DNA from: an uncultured Flavobacteriales bacterium
GTDB taxonomy: Bacteria > Bacteroidota > Bacteroidia > Flavobacteriales > BACL11
Assembly (NCBI GenBank): GCA_913031595.1
Contig: CAJWCP010000007.1
Coordinates: 1 to 51,905, forward strand
Length of the DNA: 51,905 bases
Reading direction: 5' to 3'
The first letter of the stretch is position 1. Each line of letters begins with the position of its first letter. The notes beneath the pieces were generated by a model that ran no database searches, was not told the DNA's origin, and saw only the letters and a program-made list of their open reading frames with translations. This document shows, piece after piece, positions 46,401-51,905 of the stretch. A program made the translations under genes and the position numbers.

Positions 46401-47302
46401 TTAGAATCTTCTTTATGTAAAAGAATAGTTTCAACTCCTGAATCAACAATACTTTGAATATGTGATTTCTCAATAATTATATCTCTTTCTAAAATAATCT
46501 CATTTCTTTCTATTGGAACTAATTCTCCTGTATCTTCATCTACAAAGTCATCCACCCAAGATCTCAATACTCGTGCTGCTAATTTCCTGCCAACTACTTT
46601 TTTTAGTCCACTTTTTGAAACCTTAACTTCATCTGCTAGATTAAAAATCTCAAGTATATCTCTATCTGACTCATAACCAATTGCTCTTAACAAAGTTGTT
46701 ACTGGCAACTTCTTTTTTCTATCGATATAAGCATACATAACATTATTGATGTCTGTTGTAAACTCAATCCAAGAGCCTTTAAAAGGTATGACTCTAGCAG
46801 AATATAATTTTGTACCATTTGAATGAAAACTCTGACCAAAAAACACTCCAGGAGATCTATGTAATTGTGAAACAACAATACGCTCCGCCCCATTAATAAT
46901 AAAACTTCCTTTAGGAGTCATGAACGGAATATTACCAAAATATACATCTTGCACAATTGTCTCAAAATCTTCATGATCAGGATCCGTACAATATAACTTT
47001 AACTTAACTTTTAACGGAACTTTAAAAGTCAACCCTCTCTCTATACATTCTTCAATAGAATATCTAGGAGGATCTATCGTATAATCAATAAACTCAAGGA
47101 CAAAATTATTTCTAGCATCTGTAATAGGAAACAATTCCTCAAATGCCTTATAAAGACCTTCATTTCTTCTTTCCTCTAAGGTAGTACCTATCTGAAAAAA
47201 AGATTGAAAACTTTGCAGCTGAATATCAAGAAAATCTGGAAATTCAACTGTATTTTTTATTGATGCAAAATTAATTCTTTGATTTTTTTCTTTAGTAGCC
47301 AA
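43493..47302 (-). CDS. rpoB: DNA-directed RNA polymerase subunit beta
   Basis: 1269 residues. The start is a TTG at 47302: it encodes [18 protein letters not shown], which agrees with the N-terminus of flavobacterial RpoB, and no ATG fits. The rifampicin region ([20 protein letters not shown], then RISALGPGG) has the wild-type residues at the usual resistance positions. [13 protein letters not shown] and [20 protein letters not shown] are present. A hairpin lies between rplL and this gene, and the 103-base gap is the largest inside the block. Together with RpoC it forms the polymerase catalytic centre. Confidence 0.98.
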   Translation of the reverse strand: MATKEKNQRINFASIKNTVEFPDFLDIQLQSFQSFFQIGTTLEERRNEGLYKAFEELFPITDARNNFVLEFIDYTIDPPRYSIEECIERGLTFKVPLKVKLKLYCTDPDHEDFETIVQDVYFGNIPFMTPKGSFIINGAERIVVSQLHRSPGVFFGQSFHSNGTKLYSARVIPFKGSWIEFTTDINNVMYAYIDRKKKLPVTTLLRAIGYESDRDILEIFNLADEVKVSKSGLKKVVGRKLAARVLRSWVDDFVDEDTGELVPIERNEIILERDIIIEKSHIQSIVDSGVETILLHKEDSNSSDHVLVYNTLQKDPTNSEVEAVRHIYRQLRSAEAPDDETARGIIEKLFFSDQRYSLGHVGRFRLNRRLKQDISLDKMVLTNDDIVSIISNLISLVNSKVDVDDIDHLSNRRIRTVGEQLSNQFNIGLSRMARTIRERMNVRDNEVFTPIDLINAKTLSAVINSFFGTSQLSQFMDQTNPLAEVTHKRRISALGPGGLTRERAGFEVRDVHYTHYGRLCPIETPEGPNIGLISSLSVYGKINNLGFIETPYRQVINGKVQVLEDPIYKSAEEEEEEIIAQANAPLDSDGAFKNKRIQSRSEADYLIADPSQVTLMDVAPNQIASIAASLIPFLEHDDANRALMGSNMMRQAVPLLRTDSPIVGTGLEPHLARDSRTMINAEGEGEVTYVDANTIRVKYKRSEKEKLVSFEEEEKEYNLTKFQKTNQRTCINIQPIVRVGDKVVEGQVLCDGYATDNGELAIGRNLKVAFMPWKGYNFEDAIILSERVVREDLFTSLHIAEHVVNVRETKRGAEELTADIPNISETATSDLDEYGMVRVGAHVKTGDILIGKITPKGESDPTPEEKLLRAIFGEKAGDVKDASLKTKPADEGVVIGKSLFSKTIKDKKAKNASKEIVDALDLEFTKEADILKNTLATKLYNIIGGKASRGVKNILGEDIVKKSTKFTKKILLGIDFTLIDPYKWTGSDEHNTLVNTTIENYLRKYNAIYGEHRRKRFAVTIGDELPSGVLQLAKVQIAQKRKIKVGDKLAGRHGNKGIVSRIVKDEDMPFLEDGTPVDIILNPLGVPSRMNLGQIYETILGWAGDQLDRKYYTPVFDGASIEEINSETDEAELPRLGQTYLYDGGTGERFEQTATVGVIYMLKLGHLIDDKMHARSIGPYSLITQQPLGGKAQFGGQRLGEMEVWALEGYGASNILQEMLTLKSDDVTGRAQAFESIVKGKDLPQAGIPESFNVLLHELNGLGLKVSFE

Positions 47303-47351
47303 TGTGGTAGTTTTTAGTTAATTAAAAGGTTTCAATAAAAAAAAGTAAAAC

Positions 47352-47386
47352 ACATATAAATCTTATTATGAATAAGATTTATATGT
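47352..47386 (-). terminator. Hairpin attenuator between rplL and rpoB
   Basis: A 16-bp stem (ACATATAAATCTTATT and its complement) closes a three-base loop. In the minus-strand transcript it is followed by a T-rich tract (GTGTTTTACTTTTTTTTATT). It starts 19 bases after the rplL stop. It could act as a partial terminator, lowering rpoB relative to the L7/L12 gene, as the rplL-rpoB attenuator does in E. coli. It could instead be an RNA processing site. Confidence 0.6.
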
Positions 47387-47405
47387 TAAAATATAGAGAT
47401 CTGCT

Positions 47406-47789
47406 CTACTTCAGTTCAACTTCAGCTCCTGCCTCTTCTAACGACTTCTTAATCCCTTCTGCCTCATCTTTACTCACTGCTTCTTTAACAGTTTTTGGAG
47501 CTCCATCAACAATATCTTTAGCTTCTTTCAATCCTAACCCTGTTAATTCTTTTACAGTTTTTACAACTTTTAATTTAGCACCTCCTGCTGCCTTTAATAT
47601 TACATCAAATTCTGTTTGCTCATCAGCACCACCACCAGAATCTCCTCCGGATGCTGCTGGACCTGCCACTGCTACTGCAGCTGCTGCAGGCTCAATACCA
47701 TAGTCATCTTTCAATATTGTAGCCAATTCATTAACATCCTTTACCGATAGATTAACTAACTTTTCTGCGAAATCTTTTAAATCTGCCAT
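47406..47789 (-). CDS. rplL: 50S ribosomal protein L7/L12
   Basis: 127 residues. The N-terminal dimerisation domain (about 1-32) is joined by an Ala/Gly-rich hinge (about 35-55, [16 protein letters not shown]) to the C-terminal factor-binding domain, with [19 protein letters not shown]. It forms the ribosome stalk, bound to L10, and recruits translational GTPases. It lies 57 bases after rplJ; rpoB follows after the hairpin. Confidence 0.97.
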   Translation of the reverse strand: MADLKDFAEKLVNLSVKDVNELATILKDDYGIEPAAAAVAVAGPAASGGDSGGGADEQTEFDVILKAAGGAKLKVVKTVKELTGLGLKEAKDIVDGAPKTVKEAVSKDEAEGIKKSLEEAGAEVELK

Positions 47790-47846
47790 TTTTTTTTGTT
47801 TTAATTTATTTTCAATTTATTTTAATGTTGGAAGCATTTTCTTTAT

Positions 47847-48488
47847 TTATTCTTCCTTAGAAGAATTTGTTTCTTTATTCTCTTCAACTTGATCATCTAC
47901 TTTATTCTCTTCAACTTGATCATCTACTTTATTCTCTTCAACTTGATTATTCTTAGAAGCCTCACGACTTACATCATCTTGTAAACTTTTTATAATACCC
48001 GATAATTTACTACCTCCTGACTGTAAAGAAGAAACAACATGTTTTGCTGGAGACTGTAATAATGTAATAATATCGCCTATTAACTCATTCTTAGATTTTA
48101 AATCTGAAAGAGTACCTAAATGCTCATCACCTATATAAAAAGTCTCTTCTATATGAGCTGCCTTTAAGATTGGTTTTTTATGCTTCTTTCTAAATTCCTT
48201 AATTACTTTAGCGGGAGCATTGCCTGACTCCTCTGACCTCATAATTGAAGTATTGCCAGTTAAAACATCATATAAACTGCTAAAATCTACTCCATTTCTT
48301 TCCAGAGCCTTCTTAAGAAGAGTATTCTTTACAACCTGTAATGAAACCTCTCTTTTATAACACAATCTTCTTAAACTACTACTTTCCTCAGCAGTTAAAC
48401 CAGATATGTCTGCTAAATAAAAATTATTATTCTCATTTAACATATTGTCAATCACATCTATCAGTTGATTTTTTTCTTCTTTATTCAT
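47847..48488 (-). CDS. rplJ: 50S ribosomal protein L10 with long acidic tail
   Basis: 213 residues, about 40 more than a usual L10. The first 170 or so match the family: NFYLADISGLTAEESSSLRR, LTGNTSIMRSE and the C-terminal helix region that anchors L7/L12 dimers. The extra end (residues 182-213) is highly acidic and hydrophilic, with two exact nonapeptides QVEENKVDD and a third, partial one (QVEENKETN). L10 is the base of the ribosomal stalk. The gap to rplA is only 12 bases, so an L10-binding leader in the usual place directly before rplJ is absent. Confidence 0.95.
   Translation of the reverse strand: MNKEEKNQLIDVIDNMLNENNNFYLADISGLTAEESSSLRRLCYKREVSLQVVKNTLLKKALERNGVDFSSLYDVLTGNTSIMRSEESGNAPAKVIKEFRKKHKKPILKAAHIEETFYIGDEHLGTLSDLKSKNELIGDIITLLQSPAKHVVSSLQSGGSKLSGIIKSLQDDVSREASKNNQVEENKVDDQVEENKVDDQVEENKETNSSKEE
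47865..47945 (-). repeat. Three 27-bp repeats coding the acidic L10 tail
   Basis: Two copies of a 27-base unit encode QVEENKVDD and a third encodes QVEENKETN. The nucleotide units are almost identical, which points to recent tandem expansion inside rplJ, in frame. Confidence 0.9.
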
Positions 48489-48500
48489 TTTTATCTTCTT

Positions 48501-49190
48501 TTATATAAATGATCTTGTATCAACCGGTATTCCTAAGCCCATAGTACTAGAAATATATATACTTCTAAGGTAAGTCCCCTTGGCAGCAGAAGGTTTTAAC
48601 TTAATTATAGTTTGAATTAACTCATTAGCATTATCAACTAATTTATCTACATCAAACGAGACTTTACCTATAGAGGCATGTATTATTCCGGTTTTCTCAA
48701 CTTTAAAATCTATCTTTCCTTTCTTAACATCAGCAACTGCCTTAGCAACATCTTGAGTAACTGTACCTGATTTTGGATTAGGCATCAACCCTCTAGGTCC
48801 CAAAACCCTACCTAAAGCTCCTATCCTTCCCATAATAGATGGCATAGTTACAATCACATCTATATCAGTCCATCCTCCTTTAATTTTCTCAATATATTCA
48901 TCAAGACCAACAAAATCTGCACCAGCTTTCTTAGCATCTTCCTCTTTATCAGCAGTCACTAAAGCTAATACCTTTAAATCTTTTCCTGTGCCATGTGGTA
49001 AAGAAGCTACACCTCTAACCATCTGATTTGCTTGTTTAGGATCAACTCCTAATCTTACAGCTAAATCAACAGTCTCATCAAATTTAACTGTTGAAGTATC
49101 TTTTACAATGTTTGATGCTTCTTCTAATGAATATAACTTATTTAAGTCAATATTATCTAAAACACTCTTTCTATTTTTACTAGTTCCCAT
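48501..49190 (-). CDS. rplA: 50S ribosomal protein L1
   Basis: 229 residues, the usual size. It binds 23S rRNA at the mobile L1 stalk near the E site, and in many bacteria it represses its own mRNA. Family segments include [54 protein letters not shown] and [10 protein letters not shown]. It is encoded 19 bases after rplK and 12 before rplJ. Confidence 0.97.
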   Translation of the reverse strand: MGTSKNRKSVLDNIDLNKLYSLEEASNIVKDTSTVKFDETVDLAVRLGVDPKQANQMVRGVASLPHGTGKDLKVLALVTADKEEDAKKAGADFVGLDEYIEKIKGGWTDIDVIVTMPSIMGRIGALGRVLGPRGLMPNPKSGTVTQDVAKAVADVKKGKIDFKVEKTGIIHASIGKVSFDVDKLVDNANELIQTIIKLKPSAAKGTYLRSIYISSTMGLGIPVDTRSFI

Positions 49191-49209
49191 TAATTAAACT
49201 CTTTTTACA

Positions 49210-49653
49210 TTAATTTGATGAAGGAAAAGTTCCTTTAACATTAATACCCATACTTCTTGCTGTGCCAGCTACCATCTTCATAGCAGACTCAATTTTAAAT
49301 GCATTAAGATCTGACATTTTATCCTCTGCTATAGCTTTAACTTGATCCCATGTAATTGAAGCAACTTTAACTCTATTTGGCTCCCCTGATCCACTTTTCT
49401 TCTTAGCAGCAGACAAAATTTGTGCGGCAGCAGGAGCAGTTTTAATAATAAATTCAAACGATTTATCAGTGAAAACAGTAATTACAACAGGTACAACTGT
49501 TCCTTGTTTATCTTGAGTTCGTGCATTAAACTGTTTACAAAATTCCATAATATTTACACCCTTTGCTCCTAAAGCTGGCCCAACTGGTGGAGCAGGGTTT
49601 GCAGCTCCCCCTCTAATTTGTAATTTAATAAGTCCTGAAATTTCTTTTGCCAT
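49210..49653 (-). CDS. rplK: 50S ribosomal protein L11
   Basis: 147 residues. The N-terminal domain ([31 protein letters not shown]) and the C-terminal rRNA-binding domain ([32 protein letters not shown]) are both complete. It binds the GTPase-associated centre of 23S rRNA and, in bacteria with RelA-type enzymes, helps sense uncharged tRNA. It is followed by rplA and preceded by nusG (12-base gap). Confidence 0.97.
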   Translation of the reverse strand: MAKEISGLIKLQIRGGAANPAPPVGPALGAKGVNIMEFCKQFNARTQDKQGTVVPVVITVFTDKSFEFIIKTAPAAAQILSAAKKKSGSGEPNRVKVASITWDQVKAIAEDKMSDLNAFKIESAMKMVAGTARSMGINVKGTFPSSN

Positions 49654-49665
49654 TTTTTATTATAA

Positions 49666-50223
49666 TTATATTTTTTCTACTTGCATGAAATTTAACTCCA
49701 GAGGAGTCTTTCTTCCAAATATCTTTACCATTAATTTTAATTTCTTCTTTTGCTCATCAATAACTTCTATCTCAGCATGAAAACTATTAAATGGTCCATC
49801 TATTACTTTTACTGTTTCTCCTACAACAAATGGAATATTTACACTTTCTTCCATCAACGCCATCTCATCAACTTTTCCTAATATCCTATTTATCTCAGTT
49901 TTTCGCATAGGAACAGGTACTCCTCCTTTAGTTGCTCCTAAAAAACCTAATACCCCAGTTATATTCTTTAATACATGAGGAACTTCACCAACCAAGTTTG
50001 CTTCTAATAACACATAACCAGGGAAAAAATTTCTTTCTTTACTTACTTTCTTCCCGTTTCTGATTTGATAAACTTTCTCTGTTGGAACTAAAATCTGGGA
50101 TACAAAATCACGCATTGAGAGTCTATCTACTTCCTTTTCAATAGCAGCAACTATCTTCTTTTCTTTTCCTCCCATAACCCTGAGAACATACCAACTCATA
50201 TTTTCTACTTGTTTTTGTTCCAT
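49666..50223 (-). CDS. nusG: Transcription termination/antitermination factor NusG
   Basis: 185 residues. The N-terminal NGN domain (WYVLRVMGGKEKKIVAAIE, FFPGYVLLEANLV) binds RNA polymerase. The C-terminal KOW domain (about 127-185; FVVGETVKVIDGPFNSFHAE) contacts Rho or ribosomal protein S10. The ATG at 50223 starts 8 bases after secE; an inner ATG eight codons later, just before the conserved WYVLRV, is an alternative. It modulates elongation and pausing and couples transcription with translation. Confidence 0.96.
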   Translation of the reverse strand: MEQKQVENMSWYVLRVMGGKEKKIVAAIEKEVDRLSMRDFVSQILVPTEKVYQIRNGKKVSKERNFFPGYVLLEANLVGEVPHVLKNITGVLGFLGATKGGVPVPMRKTEINRILGKVDEMALMEESVNIPFVVGETVKVIDGPFNSFHAEIEVIDEQKKKLKLMVKIFGRKTPLELNFMQVEKI

Positions 50224-50231
50224 TCTAATAC

Positions 50232-50426
50232 TTATGAAAAAAGACGATAAAAAACATCAAGCATATTACTAAAAACAGAATCCATAGCATAAATAATCAG
50301 TGCTATTATTGCAGATGCAATAGCAACAACAATCGTACTGTTTTGTAAATCAGACCAAGTTGGCCAGCTAACTTTTTTAACTAACTCGTCATACGAGCTT
50401 TTAATATATGATTCTTTTTTTGCCAT
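50232..50426 (-). CDS. secE: Preprotein translocase subunit SecE
   Basis: 64 residues, the short single-helix form. A basic/amphipathic N-terminal segment (SYDELVKKVSWPTWSDLQNS) leads into one membrane helix (about 30-55). The KVSWPTW motif is the family's mark. It stabilises SecY in the Sec translocon. It lies directly downstream of tRNA-Trp and 8 bases before nusG, the standard order. Confidence 0.94.
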   Translation of the reverse strand: MAKKESYIKSSYDELVKKVSWPTWSDLQNSTIVVAIASAIIALIIYAMDSVFSNMLDVFYRLFS

Positions 50427-50448
50427 TTTTCTTTTTTTCTAAACTGAG

Positions 50449-50521
50449 CACGGGTGGAGAGACTCGAACTCCCAGCCAATGGTTTTGGAGACCACTACTC
50501 TACCAATTGAGCTACACCCGT
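50449..50521 (-). tRNA. tRNA-Trp (CCA anticodon)
   Basis: 73 nucleotides on the minus strand. The acceptor stem ACGGGTG pairs with CACCCGT, the D arm has TAGCTCAATTGGTAGAG, the anticodon loop reads CTCCAAA with anticodon CCA, and the T loop is TTCGAGT. The discriminator base is G, as usual for tRNA-Trp. The 3' CCA is not encoded. It sits between tuf and secE, a common arrangement. Confidence 0.96.
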
Positions 50522-50530
50522 TCAAGTAAT

Positions 50531-50567
50531 ATAGGAAGGTTACTTTTTAAAAGTAACACCTTCCTAT
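50531..50567. other. Hairpin between tuf and tRNA-Trp
   Basis: ATAGGAAGG (50531-50539) pairs with CCTTCCTAT (50559-50567), and an inner stem with TTACTTTT extends it. A small bulge interrupts the stem. There is no strong T-run after it on the minus strand, so an RNA processing or stabilising hairpin separating the tuf message from the tRNA is as likely as a terminator. Confidence 0.55.
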
Positions 50568-50586
50568 TTATACTAATCACTCTATA

Positions 50587-51771
50587 CTAAAGTAATTTAG
50601 TAATCTGTCCAGCTCCAACAGTTCTTCCTCCCTCTCGGATTGCAAATCTTAATCCTTCACTCATTGCAACACCAGCAATTAACTCAACAGTAATAGTTAA
50701 ATTATCACCAGGCATTACCATTTCTGTACCTGAAGGCAATACAATTTCACCAGTAACATCAGTCGTTCTAATATAGAATTGTGGTCTATATTTGTTATGG
50801 AAAGGGGTATGTCTTCCTCCTTCTTCTTTCTTTAAAATATAAACTTCTGCTTCAAATTTTGTATGTGGACTTACTGAGCCTGGCTTACAAATTACCATCC
50901 CTCTCTTAATGTCAGTTTTTTCAATACCTCTTAAAAGGATTCCTACATTATCTCCTGCCTCTCCTCTATCTAAAATCTTTCTAAACATTTCTACTCCAGT
51001 AATTGTTGATGCTAATTTCTCAGCTCCCATTCCAATAATATCAACAGCATCACTAGTATTAGCAACACCTGTTTCTATTCTACCAGTAGCTACTGTTCCT
51101 CTACCAGTAATTGTAAATACATCTTCTATTGGCATTAGGAAAGGTTTCTCATTATCTCTAACTGGTTCTGGAATCCAAGAATCACAAGCATCCATTAGCT
51201 CTTGAATCTTAGGAGTCCATTCTGCATCTCCATTCAAACCTCCTAAAGCAGAACCTGTAATAATTGGAGTATTATCACCATCATATTCATAAAATGATAA
51301 TAATTCTCTGACTTCCATATCTACTAATTCCAATAACTCTTCATCATCAACCATATCAGCTTTATTTAAAAACACAACTATTGAAGGTACTCCAACTTGT
51401 CTAGCTAATAAAATATGTTCTCTAGTCTGAGGCATAGGACCATCCGTTGCTGCACAAACTAAAATTGCACCATCCATCTGAGCAGCACCAGTTACCATGT
51501 TCTTAACATAATCAGCGTGACCTGGACAGTCAACATGTGCATAATGTCTATTTGCTGTTTCATACTCTACGTGAGAAGTATTAATAGTGATCCCTCTTTC
51601 TTTTTCTTCTGGCGCATTATCAATCGTGTCAAAGTCACGAACTTCAGCACCACCTGCTTCTGCTAATACTTTTGTAATTGCAGCAGTCAAAGTTGTTTTT
51701 CCGTGGTCTACATGACCAATTGTACCAATATTCAAGTGTGGTTTGGTACGATTAAAATTTTCTTTTGCCAT
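50587..51771 (-). CDS. tuf: Elongation factor Tu
   Basis: 394 residues. The GTPase domain has [15 protein letters not shown], the switch region [34 protein letters not shown] and [10 protein letters not shown]. Domains 2 and 3 follow ([33 protein letters not shown]). EF-Tu delivers aminoacyl-tRNA to the ribosome. It lies downstream of tRNA-Thr and upstream of tRNA-Trp and secE. The 80 bases before the ATG are very T-rich on the plus strand and hold no promoter I can defend. Confidence 0.98.
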   Translation of the reverse strand: MAKENFNRTKPHLNIGTIGHVDHGKTTLTAAITKVLAEAGGAEVRDFDTIDNAPEEKERGITINTSHVEYETANRHYAHVDCPGHADYVKNMVTGAAQMDGAILVCAATDGPMPQTREHILLARQVGVPSIVVFLNKADMVDDEELLELVDMEVRELLSFYEYDGDNTPIITGSALGGLNGDAEWTPKIQELMDACDSWIPEPVRDNEKPFLMPIEDVFTITGRGTVATGRIETGVANTSDAVDIIGMGAEKLASTITGVEMFRKILDRGEAGDNVGILLRGIEKTDIKRGMVICKPGSVSPHTKFEAEVYILKKEEGGRHTPFHNKYRPQFYIRTTDVTGEIVLPSGTEMVMPGDNLTITVELIAGVAMSEGLRFAIREGGRTVGAGQITKLL

Positions 51772-51851
51772 TTTTTTAAAATTTAGTTATTAATGTTTAT
51801 TTATAAATTATCTTTTTACTTTTTACTTACTACTCCCTCTCTAATCATTCG

Positions 51852-51905
51852 AGCCAATGACGGGAATTGAACCCGTGACCTCTTCCTTACCAAGGAAACG
51901 CTCTA
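51852..51905 (-). tRNA. tRNA-Thr (GGT anticodon), 5' end outside the window
   Basis: The 3' 54 bases of a tRNA on the minus strand. The anticodon loop TTGGTAA has anticodon GGT (Thr), the T stem is ACGGG/CCCGT around TTCAATT, and the acceptor 3' strand is CATTGGC with discriminator T. CCA is not encoded. The D arm and acceptor 5' strand continue beyond 51905. It precedes tuf, and other tRNAs may lie further upstream. Confidence 0.9.

Noticed and set aside
47368-47703. Plus-strand open frame of 111 residues antisense to rplL
   Set aside because: It mirrors the Ala/Gly-rich hinge of L7/L12. The sense strand is the proven gene.

Overview
This 51.9 kb window is AT-rich and reads as the chromosome of a member of the Bacteroidota, most likely Flavobacteriales. 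Four predicted secreted proteins carry C-terminal type IX secretion (T9SS) sorting domains, and a T9SS plug-protein gene is present. Other supporting marks are SprB-type repeats, a bacillithiol gene (bshC), a sodium-pumping NADH:quinone reductase operon, DUF3467 next to rpoC, TAnnTTTG promoter boxes and little sign of Shine-Dalgarno use. Na+-NQR and the adhesin-like repeats suggest, without proving, a marine lifestyle. No rRNA, insertion sequence, integrase, phage gene or CRISPR array was seen.

Layout. 1-9.9 kb, minus strand: the start of a large secreted SprB-repeat protein, a LysM/periplasmic-binding-like protein overlapping guaA, bshC, mnmA, a MORN-repeat protein, two glycosyltransferases and a DUF4199 membrane protein. 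10.0-12.2 kb: the SRP RNA gene on the plus strand, running tail to tail into recG. 12.3-21.8 kb, minus strand: a tightly packed cluster with an aryl-sulfate sulfotransferase-like protein, two CotH-kinase paralogues, a propeller lipoprotein, a small lipoprotein, a VTC-type polyphosphate polymerase domain protein, a DUF4956 membrane protein and a DUF2490 protein. 21.9-25.1 kb: mazG, a secreted Omp28-like protein and a small four-cysteine membrane protein. 25.1-32.0 kb: nqrABCDEF followed by apbE, the enzyme that attaches FMN to NqrB and NqrC. 32.0-38.7 kb: the T9SS plug protein, a two-gene unit of unknown function (a long membrane protein with fibronectin III domains and a repeat-rich anchored protein), and pruA. 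38.9-51.9 kb, minus strand: tRNA-Thr, tuf, tRNA-Trp, secE, nusG, rplK, rplA, rplJ, rplL, rpoB, rpoC, DUF3467, the usual core transcription and translation block.

How the genes work together. The nqr-apbE operon makes and flavinylates a respiratory Na+ pump. The plug protein belongs to the T9SS export machinery that would deliver the sorting-domain proteins encoded here. The least understood part is the 12.3-21.8 kb cluster, where cytoplasmic and membrane polyphosphate-type functions sit beside secreted CotH-type kinases and a sulfotransferase-like protein. It is the best candidate for an undescribed surface-modification system. The two-gene unit at 33.4-36.8 kb is the second.

Intergenic space is small. 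Apart from the partial gene at the left edge, which is open to the window end, no stretch over 300 bases lacks a gene. The largest gap, 36779-37071 (293 bases), holds a strong hairpin and the pruA promoter box. All family assignments come from reading motifs by eye; no database search was run.
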